A DNA stretch of 64,000 bases. It comes from Nocardioides sp. Root140. GTDB taxonomy: Bacteria > Actinomycetota > Actinomycetes > Propionibacteriales > Nocardioidaceae. Each line of letters starts with the position of its first letter. Position 1 is the first letter of the stretch. The notes below the pieces were generated by a model. It saw only the letters and a program-made list of their open reading frames with translations. It made no database searches and was not told where the DNA came from. The stretch spans positions 125,468-189,467 of the forward strand of contig NZ_LMFI01000010.1 of NCBI RefSeq assembly GCF_001426745.1. Reading direction: 5' to 3'. A program made the position numbers and the translations under genes. This document shows, piece after piece, positions 41,663 to 50,153 of the stretch.

Positions 41663-42916
41663 ATGGCCAAGATCCAGATGAAGAACATCGTCAAGAAGTA
41701 CGGCGACGGGTTCCCGGCGGTCAACGACGTCAGCATCGACGTGGCCGACGGGGAGTTCGTGATCCTCGTCGGGCCGTCCGGGTGCGGCAAGTCGACCCTG
41801 TTGCGGATGATCGTGGGGCTCGAGGACATCTCGTCGGGCGACATGATGATCGGCGAACGACGGGTCAACGACCTCGCCCCCAAGGAGCGCAACCTGGCGA
41901 TGGTCTTCCAGAACTACGCGCTCTACCCTCACCTGACCGTCTACGAGAACATCGCGTTCCCGCTCCGTCTCGCCAAGGTTCCCGACAAGGAGATCGACGA
42001 GAAGGTGCGCCACGCGTCCAAGACGCTCGAGCTCGACGAGCACCTCGACCGCAAGCCCGGCAACCTGTCAGGCGGTCAGCGCCAGCGAGTCGCGATGGGG
42101 CGGGCGATCGTCCGCGAGGCCGACGCGTTCCTCTTCGACGAGCCGCTGTCGAACCTCGACGCCAAGCTCCGTGGCCAGATGCGCACCGAGATCTCGCGGC
42201 TCCAGAAGCGCCTGGGCATCACCACGGTCTACGTCACCCACGACCAGACCGAGGCGATGACGCTGGGCGATCGGGTCGCCGTGCTCAAGCGAGGCATCCT
42301 GCAGCAGCTGGCCACCCCGCGCGAGCTCTACACCCAGCCGAACAACCTGTTCGTGGCCGGCTTCATCGGCTCGCCGCCGATGAACTTCCTGCCCGCCACC
42401 GTCGAGGGCAACACCATCTCGTTGCCGTTCGGCAAGGTGAACCTTCCGCCGGACAAGGCGGCAAAGGCGCAGGGCAAGGGGCTGCTCATCGCCGGCATCA
42501 GGCCCGAGCACTTCGAGGACGCCTCCGTGGCGGCGAACGCCGACGAGGGCTCCACGTTCAGTGCCAAGGTCGACGTGGTGGAGTGGCTCGGCAACGAGGC
42601 CTACGCCTACATCCCGTTCGAGGCCCCGCCCGAGGTGCAGGAGCAGCTGACCCAGCTCGAGAAGGACCTCGACGGCGAGTCGATGCGCACCCAGCTCGTG
42701 GTCTCTCTCGACGGCGCGTCCATGGTGGCCGCCGGCGACGACGCCAGGATCTGGGTCGACGCGTCCAAGATCCACCTGTTCGACCCCGCCACGGGCGAGA
42801 ACCTCACCCTGGAGCGCACCGTCCAGGACAACGAGCAGGCCGATGACACGACCCGCGCACCCGGGGGCGGGCCCAGCGAGGAGCCCGAGATCACGCGAGT
42901 GCGCGAGGGCAACTGA
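41663..42916 (+). CDS. sugC: Sugar ABC transporter ATP-binding protein (SugC/UgpC type)
   Basis: The Walker A motif is GPSGCGKST, with LSGGQRQRVAMGRAIVRE, the Walker B FLFDEPLSNLD, and a C-terminal MalK-like TOBE/OB region (from about residue 235, FIGSPPMNFLPATVEG). At 417 residues it is longer than typical SugC because of an extended acidic C-tail (QADDTTRAPGGGPSEEPEI). A SugC-type ATPase of this class can energise several importers. It ends at a hairpin terminator. Confidence 0.92.
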   Translation: MAKIQMKNIVKKYGDGFPAVNDVSIDVADGEFVILVGPSGCGKSTLLRMIVGLEDISSGDMMIGERRVNDLAPKERNLAMVFQNYALYPHLTVYENIAFPLRLAKVPDKEIDEKVRHASKTLELDEHLDRKPGNLSGGQRQRVAMGRAIVREADAFLFDEPLSNLDAKLRGQMRTEISRLQKRLGITTVYVTHDQTEAMTLGDRVAVLKRGILQQLATPRELYTQPNNLFVAGFIGSPPMNFLPATVEGNTISLPFGKVNLPPDKAAKAQGKGLLIAGIRPEHFEDASVAANADEGSTFSAKVDVVEWLGNEAYAYIPFEAPPEVQEQLTQLEKDLDGESMRTQLVVSLDGASMVAAGDDARIWVDASKIHLFDPATGENLTLERTVQDNEQADDTTRAPGGGPSEEPEITRVREGN

Positions 42917-42922
42917 CCCCTG

Positions 42923-42958
42923 GTGAGCGGGTGGCTGTTTCGACGGCCACCCGCTCAC
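42923..42958. terminator. Bidirectional terminator between sugC and cobF
   Basis: Perfect 13-bp arms (42923-42935 and 42946-42958) around a 10-nt loop lie between the sugC stop (42916) and the cobF stop (42966). The GC-rich stem should end transcription from both convergent operons. Confidence 0.8.
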
Positions 42959-42965
42959 TGCCATT

Positions 42966-43709
42966 TCAGGAGCGGCGCAACAGGTAGGTGTCCATCACCC
43001 AGCCGGACGTCGCCTTCGCGTGCGCCCTGGCGGCCTCGATCTCGGGGAGTACGTCGACCAGGGGCCCGGCGACCAACGCCTGGTCGGGGGTCCCGAGGTT
43101 CGCCCCCCACCAGATGTGCCAGCCGGGTTGGTCCTTCAACGTCGTGCAGGACAGCGAGCCGTCGAGCATGACGACGAGGTTGTCGTGCCCTTGGTCGACT
43201 GCCTCGGCCAGCCGTCGCCCGGTGGTGACCAGGATCGGCTGGCCGACCTCGTGCAGCACGATGCGGTGTGCCGCGGCCAGCACCTGCAGGCTGGAGATGC
43301 CGGGCAGCACGTCGTAGTCGAACGTGACGTTGCCGCGGGCCAGGATGCGCTCGACGATGCGAATCGTGGAGTCGTAGAAGGCCGGGTCTCCCCACACCAG
43401 GAACGCCGCGTCGCCGTCGCGTTCGAGCAGCACCTTCTCGTACGCCGCGGCCCGGGCGTCGTGCCAGTCACCGACCGCGCCGGTGTAGTCGGCCGGGTCG
43501 TTGCGGTCGCGCGGCGGGTCGGGGACCGGCACCAGCTCGGGGTTGCCGTGCCGACGGCAGATCTCTCGGCGAGACTCGAGCAGCGGGTCCTCGGCGGACT
43601 TCGCCGCCGCGATGACGAAGTCGACGCCCTCTATCGCGGCCGCGGCCGCCAGGGTGAGCTGATCGGGGTGGCCCGAGCCGATCCCGACGAGGCGCACGCG
43701 GCGGGTCAC
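42966..43709 (-). CDS. cobF: Precorrin-6A synthase (deacetylating)
   Basis: The 247-residue methylase has the SAM-binding start VRLVGIGSGHPDQLTLAAAAAI, FLVWGDPAFYDST and VLPGISSLQVLAAAH. The family-specific WWGANLGTPDQ follows near the end. CobF methylates C1 of precorrin-5 with loss of the extruded acetate, a step specific to the aerobic (oxygen-dependent) cobalamin route. Its start overlaps the cobN stop by 4 bp, so it is the last gene of the riboswitch-controlled chelatase operon. Confidence 0.93.
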   Translation of the reverse strand: MTRRVRLVGIGSGHPDQLTLAAAAAIEGVDFVIAAAKSAEDPLLESRREICRRHGNPELVPVPDPPRDRNDPADYTGAVGDWHDARAAAYEKVLLERDGDAAFLVWGDPAFYDSTIRIVERILARGNVTFDYDVLPGISSLQVLAAAHRIVLHEVGQPILVTTGRRLAEAVDQGHDNLVVMLDGSLSCTTLKDQPGWHIWWGANLGTPDQALVAGPLVDVLPEIEAARAHAKATSGWVMDTYLLRRS

Positions 43710-46700
43710 CCGCGGTCCTCGAGGTCACCCTCGAGGTCGAGGTAGACCTGCTGCATGGCGGCGATCACCTCGGGGTCGGGCTCGGCCCACAGGTCGCGCT
43801 CGGCGGCCTCGTGCAGCCGTTCGATGATGCCGCGCAGCGCCCAGGGGTTGGCGTCCTTCATGAACTCCTGGTTGGTCTCGTCGAGGACGTACTCGCGTGC
43901 GAGCGCGTCGTACATCCAGTCGTGGACGACGCCGGCGGTGGCGTCGAACCCGAAGAGGTAGTCGACGGTGGCGGCCAGCTCGAACGCACCCTTGTAGCCG
44001 TGCCGCTGCATCGCACCGATCCAGCGTGGGTTGACCACCCGGGCCCGGAAGACGCGGGCGGTCTCCTCGGCCAACGTGCGGGTGCGGACGGCGTCGGGCG
44101 TGGTGGAGTCGCCGACGTACGCCCGCGGGGTGTTGCCGGTGAGCGCGCGGACGGTGGCGATCATGCCGCCGTGGTACTGGAAGTAGTCGTCGGAGTCGGC
44201 GATGTCGTGCTCGCGGGTGTCGATGTTCTTCGCGGCCACGTTGATCCGGCGGTAGTTGGCCTGCATGGCGTCGGCGGCCGGGGCGCCGTCGAGGCCACGG
44301 CCGTAGGCGAAGCCACCCCACTGGGTGTAGACCTCGGCCAGGTCCTTGTCGTCGCGCCAGTTGCCGGACTCGATGACCTGCAGGATGCCCGCGCCGTACG
44401 CGCCCGGGCGGGAGCCGAAGATGCGGGTCGTGGAGCGGCGTACGTCGCCGTGCTCGGCCAGGTCGGCCTGGGCGTGGGCCCGGACGAAGTTCTGGTCGAG
44501 CGGCTCGTCGAGCTCGGCGGCCATCCGGATCGCGTCGTCCAGCATGGCGATCACGTGGGGGAAGGCGTCACGGAAGAACCCGGAGATGCGGACCGTGACG
44601 TCGACGCGCGGGCGGCCCAGCTCGTCGAGCGGGATCACGGTCAGTCCGTTGACCCGACGCGACGCGGGGTCCCACTCGGGGCGGATGCCGATCAGGGCGA
44701 GGACCTCGGCGATGTCGTCGCCGGAGGTGCGCATGGCGCTGGTGCCCCACACCGAGAGGCCGACCGACTTCGGGTACTCCCCCGTCTCGGTGAGGTAGCG
44801 CTGCACGAGCGACTCGGCCATCGAGACACCGGTCTCCCAGGCCAGGCGCGACGGGACGGCGCGGGGGTCGACGGTGTAGAAGTTGCGCCCGGTCGGCAGC
44901 ACGTTGACCAGCCCGCGCAACGGCGATCCGCTCGGGCCGGCCGGGATGAACCCGCCGTCGAGGGCGTGCAGCACGGCATCGAGCTCGTCGGTGGTCTTCG
45001 CCAGCCGGGGCACGACCTGGGTGGCGGCGAAGCCGAGGATGGCCGCGACCTCGGGAGCGCTCTCGGACTCGTGCCGGGCGATCACCCGGGCCACTGCGTC
45101 CGGCTGCCAGTCGGCGTCCTCCATGCCCTGGACCAGGGCCTTGGCGCGTGTCTCGATGGCGTCGACCTCGGTTGTCGTCGGCTCACTCGGTGGTCGAGTA
45201 GATCCCGAGGAACGAGGGGTCGTATCGAGACCCAGTCCGAGGGCGTGCCGCAGGCCGGGCAGGGAGGCCTGGGTGCCGCCCCAGATCTGGGTGGCCCGCA
45301 GGATCGCGAGCACCAGGTTGACCCGGGCCTCGCCCTCGGGTGCCTGGCCGAGGATGTGCAGGCCGTCGCGGATCTGCGCGTCCTTCACCTCACACAGCCA
45401 GCCGTCGACGTGCATGATGAAGTCGTCGAACTCCTCGTCGCCGGGCTGGGCCTCGAGGCCGAGGTCCTTGTGCATCTGGGCGGCCTGCATGAGCGTCCAG
45501 ATCTGGGCCCGGATCATCGGCAGCTTGGGCGGGTCCATCGCGGCGATGTTGGCGTACTCGTCGAGGAGCTGCTCGAGCTTGGCGATGTCGCCGTACGACT
45601 CGGCGCGCGCCATCGGCGGGATCAGGTGGTCGACGATGGTGGCGTGCGCGCGGCGCTTGGCCTGGGCGCCCTCGCCCGGGTCGTTGATCAGGAACGGGTA
45701 GATCAGCGGCAGGTTGCCGATCACCGCGTCGGTCGCGCAGGTGGCGGCCAGGGCGGCGTTCTTGCCGGGCAGCCACTCCATCGAGCCGTGCTTGCCGAGG
45801 TGCACGACGGCGTGGGCGCGGAAGCCCTTCTCGACCCAGCGGTACGCCGCGAGGTAGTGGTGGCTGGGGGCCAGCTCGGGGTCGTGGTAGATCGCCACCG
45901 GGTTCTCACCGAACCCGCGCGGCGGCTGGATCATCAGGACGATGTTGCCGGCCCGGAGCGTGGCCAGCACGATCTCCTGCTGGTCGTTGACGAACAACGT
46001 GCCGGGGGCAGCTCCCCACGCTTCGACGATCTCTTCCTTGAGCTCGTCCGGGAGGTCGGCAGTCCACTTCTCGTAGTCCTGCTTGGGGATTCGCACATGG
46101 CTCTCGTCGAGCTGGGCGGAGGTGAGCCACTCCTCGTCCTGGCCGCCGGCCGCGATCAGGGCGTGGATCAGTGCGTTGCCGGCGGCGGTGTCGTCGTCCA
46201 TGGCGAGGAGCTCGTGGACGTCGAACGTGGCCCCCTCCGTCGAACGTGCGGGCGCACCGAGGTCGTAGCCGGCGTCGCGCAGCTTGCGGAGCAGCCGGAT
46301 CGTCGAGACCGGGGTGTCCAGGCCGACCGCGTTGCCGATGCGGCTGTGCTTGGTCGGGTACGCCGACAGCATCAGCGCGAGCCGGCGGTCCTTGGGCTCG
46401 ATGTGGCGCAGGCGCGCGTGGTTGACCGCAATTCCGGCCACCCGGGCGCAGCGCTCCTCGTCGGCGACGTAGCGCGGCAGGCCGTCCTCGTCGATCTCCT
46501 TGAACGAGAACGGGGCGGTGATGATCCGCCCGTCGAACTCGGGGATCGCGATCTGGTTGGCCGAGTCGAGCGGGGTCACGCCGTCGTCGCTCTCCTCCCA
46601 CTCGGCGCGGCTCGAGGTGAGGCAGAGCCCTTGCAGGACAGGGATGTCGAGCGCCTTCATGCGTTCGACGTCCCACGCCTCGTCGTCCTCACCGGCGCTC

Positions 46701-47383
46701 GCGGTGCCCGGCGTGGTGCCACCCGCGGCGAGCACCGTCACGATCACCGCATCGAGGGTGCCGAGGGCGTCGTACAGCTCGTCGGGTGCGGCGCGCAGGG
46801 ACGAGGAGAAGATCGGCAGGCCGACCGCCTCACCGGTGGCGTCGATCGCGTCGGCCAGCGCGTGCGCGAACGCGTTGTTGCCGCTGGCCTCGTGGGCCCG
46901 GTAGTAGAGCACTCCGACCCTCGCCGTGCCCGGTTCGCCCGCGGGCGACGGGCGTTCCGACCAGCCCCACTCGGGGACCACCTGCGGGGCCTCGAAGCCC
47001 TCACCGGTCAGCAGCACCGTGTCGGAGAGGAACGCGTGCAGGTTGGTCAGGTTCACCGGCCCGCCCTGGGCAAGGTAGGCGTGGGCCTCGGCCGCCGTAC
47101 CGACCGGGACGGTCGAGTGCCCCATCAGCTCGGCGTCGGGGGTCTGCTCACCGCCCAGCACGACGACGGGGACGCCGGCGGCCAGCACGGTGTCGAGTCC
47201 GGCCTGCCAGGAGCGGGCGCTGCCGAGGATGCGTACGACGACGAGGTCGGCACCCTCGATCACACCGGGCAGGTCAGCCTCGACGTCGAGGCGCGACGGG
47301 TTGCCGAGTGCGAAGTCGGGCCCGGCAGCGCGTGCGGAGAGCAGGTCTGTGTCCGAGGTCGAGAGCAGGGCGATGCGAGTCAT
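43706..47383 (-). CDS. cobN: Cobaltochelatase subunit CobN
   Basis: The 1225-residue protein has CobN hallmarks such as VLYYRAHEASGNNAFAHALADAI, DEERCARVAGIAVNHARLRH, YRWVEKGFRAHAVVHLGKHGSMEWLPGK and SVWGTSAMRTSGDDIAEVL. It is the large substrate-binding subunit that inserts Co2+ into hydrogenobyrinic acid diamide with ATPase partners (here the ChlI/ChlD fusion at 54806). A low-complexity segment (TTPRSSGSTRPPSEP, around residues 715-735) coincides with a repeat-like DNA element at 45189-45232 and is probably an inserted linker. The ATG overlaps the upstream stop by 4 bp. Confidence 0.95.
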   Translation of the reverse strand: MTRIALLSTSDTDLLSARAAGPDFALGNPSRLDVEADLPGVIEGADLVVVRILGSARSWQAGLDTVLAAGVPVVVLGGEQTPDAELMGHSTVPVGTAAEAHAYLAQGGPVNLTNLHAFLSDTVLLTGEGFEAPQVVPEWGWSERPSPAGEPGTARVGVLYYRAHEASGNNAFAHALADAIDATGEAVGLPIFSSSLRAAPDELYDALGTLDAVIVTVLAAGGTTPGTASAGEDDEAWDVERMKALDIPVLQGLCLTSSRAEWEESDDGVTPLDSANQIAIPEFDGRIITAPFSFKEIDEDGLPRYVADEERCARVAGIAVNHARLRHIEPKDRRLALMLSAYPTKHSRIGNAVGLDTPVSTIRLLRKLRDAGYDLGAPARSTEGATFDVHELLAMDDDTAAGNALIHALIAAGGQDEEWLTSAQLDESHVRIPKQDYEKWTADLPDELKEEIVEAWGAAPGTLFVNDQQEIVLATLRAGNIVLMIQPPRGFGENPVAIYHDPELAPSHHYLAAYRWVEKGFRAHAVVHLGKHGSMEWLPGKNAALAATCATDAVIGNLPLIYPFLINDPGEGAQAKRRAHATIVDHLIPPMARAESYGDIAKLEQLLDEYANIAAMDPPKLPMIRAQIWTLMQAAQMHKDLGLEAQPGDEEFDDFIMHVDGWLCEVKDAQIRDGLHILGQAPEGEARVNLVLAILRATQIWGGTQASLPGLRHALGLGLDTTPRSSGSTRPPSEPTTTEVDAIETRAKALVQGMEDADWQPDAVARVIARHESESAPEVAAILGFAATQVVPRLAKTTDELDAVLHALDGGFIPAGPSGSPLRGLVNVLPTGRNFYTVDPRAVPSRLAWETGVSMAESLVQRYLTETGEYPKSVGLSVWGTSAMRTSGDDIAEVLALIGIRPEWDPASRRVNGLTVIPLDELGRPRVDVTVRISGFFRDAFPHVIAMLDDAIRMAAELDEPLDQNFVRAHAQADLAEHGDVRRSTTRIFGSRPGAYGAGILQVIESGNWRDDKDLAEVYTQWGGFAYGRGLDGAPAADAMQANYRRINVAAKNIDTREHDIADSDDYFQYHGGMIATVRALTGNTPRAYVGDSTTPDAVRTRTLAEETARVFRARVVNPRWIGAMQRHGYKGAFELAATVDYLFGFDATAGVVHDWMYDALAREYVLDETNQEFMKDANPWALRGIIERLHEAAERDLWAEPDPEVIAAMQQVYLDLEGDLEDRG
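45189..45232. repeat. REP-like palindromic element inside cobN
   Basis: The segment begins GGTGGTCGAGTAG and ends CGTATCGAGACC, with imperfect complementary ends. I recall similar GGTCGAGTAG...CGTATCGAGACC elements scattered through Nocardioides genomes. Here it is read in frame within cobN as a Ser/Pro/Thr-rich linker. Only this one copy is in the window. Confidence 0.5.
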
Positions 47384-48105
47384 GACTTCTCCTGGAGGTT
47401 CATCGTCCGAGCGTCGTCGGACTGGATTTGTCGCGGCAGGCGGTACGCCTCGACGGGTTGGTGTGTGACGAGGTGGTCGGTGGCGATGGTGCGGGCGACG
47501 TCGGGCGTGACGCCGCCGTACCAGACGTCGTCGGGCTGCACCGAGACGACGGGTGCGTGGTTGCAGGGGAACTGACAGCCGGTCTGGGTGATCAGCACCT
47601 CGTCGTCCCCCTGCTCGAGACGCATCAGCTCGAGGGCGAAGGCCTCCGCGGTCTTGTCCGAGCCGAGCGCCGTGCAGCGCGGCCCCCGGCAGACGAACAG
47701 CTGGTGACGGTGGCCCGGCACGTCCTCCCAGGCCGCCGAGGTCAACGGCGCCTCGGTGCCCGCGATGGGGCGGGTGACGTCGAGGACGAGATCGAGGTCG
47801 AGATCGTTGCGCATCATCGCCGTGGCCACCTCGATCACCGGAGGCTCACCGGCCCGTTCGCGCCACCAGTGCGAGGCGATCCGACGCAGCCACGAGTTCG
47901 CGGGTGCGAGGGTGCCGAGGCTGACCCCGACCAGCGTGATGTGTGTGGCGCCGGCGTCGGCCAGCCGGGTCAGCTCACGGTCCAGCGACGGATCGCCCAT
48001 CTGCAGGAACGCGACGGTGCCGTCGTGGCGCGCGGCAACTGCCGTCAGCCGGTTGCGCGCGTCGGCCTCACGGACGGACATTCCAACCAATACGAGTGCC
48101 GTCAC
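47380..48105 (-). CDS. CbiX-like domain fused to a thioredoxin-fold [2Fe-2S] ferredoxin domain
   Basis: Residues 1-115 resemble the SirB/CbiX chelatase fold (TALVLVGMSVREADARNRLTAV, FLQMGDPSLDRELTRLADAG, HITLVGVSLGTLAPANSWL). The two active-site histidines expected in LVGHGSR and near the second strand-loop are absent: the first position reads VGMS. Residues about 140-210 form a (2Fe-2S) ferredoxin domain with four Cys (FVCRGPRCTALG and TGCQFPCNHAP). It is first in the chelatase operon behind a cobalamin riboswitch. A redox or cobalt-delivery role for CobN is more plausible than chelation. The GTG start is supported by GGAG 7 nt upstream. Confidence 0.75.
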   Translation of the reverse strand: MTALVLVGMSVREADARNRLTAVAARHDGTVAFLQMGDPSLDRELTRLADAGATHITLVGVSLGTLAPANSWLRRIASHWWRERAGEPPVIEVATAMMRNDLDLDLVLDVTRPIAGTEAPLTSAAWEDVPGHRHQLFVCRGPRCTALGSDKTAEAFALELMRLEQGDDEVLITQTGCQFPCNHAPVVSVQPDDVWYGGVTPDVARTIATDHLVTHQPVEAYRLPRQIQSDDARTMNLQEKS

Positions 48106-48134
48106 CGGCGGTCTCCAAACCCTCGTGGAACATG

Positions 48135-48316
48135 ACGCGCCGTGGCCGGTCTCCTGGCTTCCGTCTCAGCGTCTCTGGCCGACCTTCCCGGGACTTCTCC
48201 CAGTGGTCCGGCGCCCTCCCCGTTCTCAGGGGTGAGCACCGCAAGGGCCGTCAACTCGACGGTTACAGTGGCGAGGGCCGCGCCGGCATCGAACCGGCTT
48301 CCCGAACACCACGGCA
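48135..48316 (-). ncRNA. Cobalamin riboswitch R1 (controls the CbiX-like gene, cobN and cobF)
   Basis: Read on the minus strand, GGGAAGCCGG is followed by TGCCGG, GCCACTGTAACCG and later GAAGCCAGGAGACCGGCC, in the order of the cobalamin (B12-box) aptamer. A -10-like TACGGT at 48322-48327 places the transcript start near 48316. It lies just upstream of the GTG at 48105. AdoCbl binding normally represses expression. Confidence 0.85.
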
Positions 48317-48350
48317 CTGGCACCGTATCAACGCCCCCGCCCACCGCGTC

Positions 48351-48413
48351 GACCCGTCGCCAGTTCTGGGCGACCCGTCGTGAGTTCCGGGCGACCCGTC
48401 GCCAGTTCCGGGC
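48351..48413. repeat. Three tandem 21-bp repeats (family A)
   Basis: Units begin at 48351, 48372 and 48393; each reads GACCCGTCG(CC or TG)AGTTC followed by TGGGC or CGGGC. The same unit, inverted, occurs at 51694-51756 after cobIJ. The array lies between the R1 promoter and the cobG start, in a non-coding stretch of about 100 bp. It has no spacers and is not a CRISPR array. Confidence 0.9.
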
Positions 48414-48432
48414 GCCGTGGGACGATGCCGCC

Positions 48433-49335
48433 GTGAGTTCGCCAGCAGCACGCCATCGCGCTGACCTGTGCCCGGGAGTCCTGCGCCCCTGGCCGGCCGA
48501 TGACGGTGCGCTCGTGCGGCTGCGCCTGGTCGGTGGTGAGATCACGCCCGCAGCGCTGGCCCAGCTGCTCGACGTCGCGACGACGTACGGCGACGGCACC
48601 GTGCACCTGACCAAGCGCGCCAACCTGCAGCTGCGTGCCCTTCCCACCGACGACGGCTGCCTGGCGCCCGAGGTGGTGGCCGCCATCGAGGCGACCGGCC
48701 TGCTGCCCTCGCCCACCCACGAGCTGGTCCGGAACATCATGGTCTCGCCACTCAGCGGGCTGCTCCCGGACCAACGTGGAACATCGCAGGCACCAGGTGA
48801 CTGGGATGTTCCGCGCAGTGGCCGGGCCAACCTGCGTCCGGTCGCCCGAGCACTCGACGAGGGCCTGTGCGCCCACCCTTCGTTGGCCGCCCTGCCGGGG
48901 CGTTTCCTCTTCGTCCTCGATGACGGTCGCGGCGACCTCCTGGATCGCCCGCTCGACCTGGGCCTGGTCGCGGTCTCCGAGACCGAGTGCCAGCTGCGCA
49001 TCGGCACCCGCGCCTGGGGGCCGGTGGTGCCCCTGGACGAATCAGCCGCACGCCTGGTCGGGCTGGCCCGGGCGTTCCTCACCGTGCGCGGACAAGGTGC
49101 CTCGGCTGCGTGGCACGTCGACGAGCTGTCCGCGCCACCCGAGGCGCATCCACGCGATCCCCGTACGCGCGTGCATGCCCGGCCACCGGCGTACGGCGCA
49201 CTCACCCACCGCGTCGAGCACGTCGCCGTACCCGACGGGTTGCTGACCCGCTCGCTCGTCCAGCGCCTGCTCGTGGACGCTCCGCAGCATCTCGTGGTCA
49301 CACCGTGGCGCAGCGTGCTCGTCGTCAACGCGTAG
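48433..49335 (+). CDS. cobG: CobG-like precorrin-3B synthase (short, no visible iron-sulfur cysteine motif)
   Basis: The N-terminal half resembles CobG and nitrite/sulfite-reductase ferredoxin-like domains: CPGVLRPWPADDGALVRLRLVGG, LTKRANLQLRAL and SPTHELVRNIMVSPLSG. A second ferredoxin-like half follows (LGLVAVSETECQLRIG to FLTVRG). CobG uses O2 to lactonise precorrin-3A. At 300 residues it lacks a recognisable C-x5-C with C-x3-C siroheme/[4Fe-4S] motif; the four Cys are scattered. It may be a degenerate or divergent form. The GTG at 48433 is chosen because upstream frame is repeat and riboswitch DNA. It is divergent from the R1 operon and has no riboswitch of its own. Confidence 0.7.
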   Translation: MSSPAARHRADLCPGVLRPWPADDGALVRLRLVGGEITPAALAQLLDVATTYGDGTVHLTKRANLQLRALPTDDGCLAPEVVAAIEATGLLPSPTHELVRNIMVSPLSGLLPDQRGTSQAPGDWDVPRSGRANLRPVARALDEGLCAHPSLAALPGRFLFVLDDGRGDLLDRPLDLGLVAVSETECQLRIGTRAWGPVVPLDESAARLVGLARAFLTVRGQGASAAWHVDELSAPPEAHPRDPRTRVHARPPAYGALTHRVEHVAVPDGLLTRSLVQRLLVDAPQHLVVTPWRSVLVVNA

Positions 49336-49343
49336 TCTGAGCC

Positions 49344-49445
49344 CGTTCTGGAGCCAGGAACCCGGTGCGAGTCCGGGGCGGTTCCGCCACTGTGAAGCCC
49401 GAGAGGGCCAAGCCAGACACTGACGCCAGGACAATCCCGCACACT
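49344..49445 (+). ncRNA. Cobalamin riboswitch R2 (controls cobH-cobIJ)
   Basis: The core GGAACCCGGTGCGAGTCCGG is followed by CCGCCACTGTGAAGCCC and AGCCAGACACTGACGCC, matching the B12-box order. A -10-like TAGTCT (49333-49338) overlaps the cobG stop, giving a short leader. It is shorter than the other three and may be a compact (class II-like) variant. Confidence 0.85.
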
Positions 49446-49478
49446 GCCGCATTGGGGCGAGAACCCCGAGGAGTGAAC

Positions 49479-50153
49479 ATGTCCGCACCGGCTGCACCGT
49501 CCCGGCCCCCGCGCTGCTACGACTACATCGACGACGGCTCCGCGATCTACGTCGACTCGTTCGCGACGATCCGCGCGGAGTCGCGCTTCGACCACCTCCC
49601 GGCCGATGCCGAGAAGGTCGCCGTCCGCATGGTGCACGGCACCGGGCAGACCGACCTGACCGGTGACCTGGTCATCCATCCGGGTCTGGTGCGGGCTGCG
49701 CGCGACGCGTTGGGCGCCGGCGCGCCGATCATCACCGACGCCCACATGGTCGCCTCGGGTGTCACCCGAGCCCGGCTCCCCCGCGACAACGACGTGGTCT
49801 GCCTTCTGCGCGACGAGCGCGTCCCCGGGTTGGCGCGAGAGTTCGGCACGACGCGGTCGGCGGCCGCCTTCTCGCTGCTCGGCGACCGGCTCGAAGGATC
49901 GGTGGTGGCCATCGGGAACGCCCCGACCGCACTGTTCCACCTGCTCGAGATGCTGGCCGACGGGGCTCCCCGGCCGGCCGCGATCATCGGCTGCCCGGTC
50001 GGGTTCATCGGCGCCGCCGAGTCGAAGGACGCGCTGGCCGCCTTCGCCGACGACCACGGCATCGACATCCCGTTCCTGACCGTCCGCGGCCGCCGGGGCG
50101 GCTCCGCGATGACCGCCTCCGCCCTCAACGCACTCGCCCAGGAGCAGGAATGA
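49479..50153 (+). CDS. cobH: Precorrin-8X methylmutase
   Basis: The 224-residue protein has AVRMVHGTGQTDL, where H53 matches the catalytic His that moves the C11 methyl to C12, then GAPIITDAHMVASGVTRARLP and AIGNAPTALFHLLEML with GCPVGFIGAAESKDAL. It converts precorrin-8X to hydrogenobyrinic acid. The ATG at 49479 follows GAGGAG by 5 nt. The stop overlaps the cobIJ start by 4 bp. Confidence 0.95.
   Translation: MSAPAAPSRPPRCYDYIDDGSAIYVDSFATIRAESRFDHLPADAEKVAVRMVHGTGQTDLTGDLVIHPGLVRAARDALGAGAPIITDAHMVASGVTRARLPRDNDVVCLLRDERVPGLAREFGTTRSAAAFSLLGDRLEGSVVAIGNAPTALFHLLEMLADGAPRPAAIIGCPVGFIGAAESKDALAAFADDHGIDIPFLTVRGRRGGSAMTASALNALAQEQE

Noticed and set aside
43811..47575. Open frame of over 1200 codons on the + strand opposite cobN
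   Set aside because: It is the antisense shadow of cobN caused by strong third-position GC bias. Its translation is rich in Arg, Gly, Val and His with no recognisable domain, whereas the minus strand has clear CobN motifs.
48351..48413. Tandem repeats considered as a CRISPR array
   Set aside because: Units are contiguous with no spacers and no cas genes are present. The same holds for the 52-bp array at 60598-60791.
48142..48432. Upstream extension of cobG, including a heptapeptide repeat
   Set aside because: This stretch is antisense to riboswitch R1 and contains the 21-bp repeats. The heptapeptide is only a product of 21 being divisible by 3.
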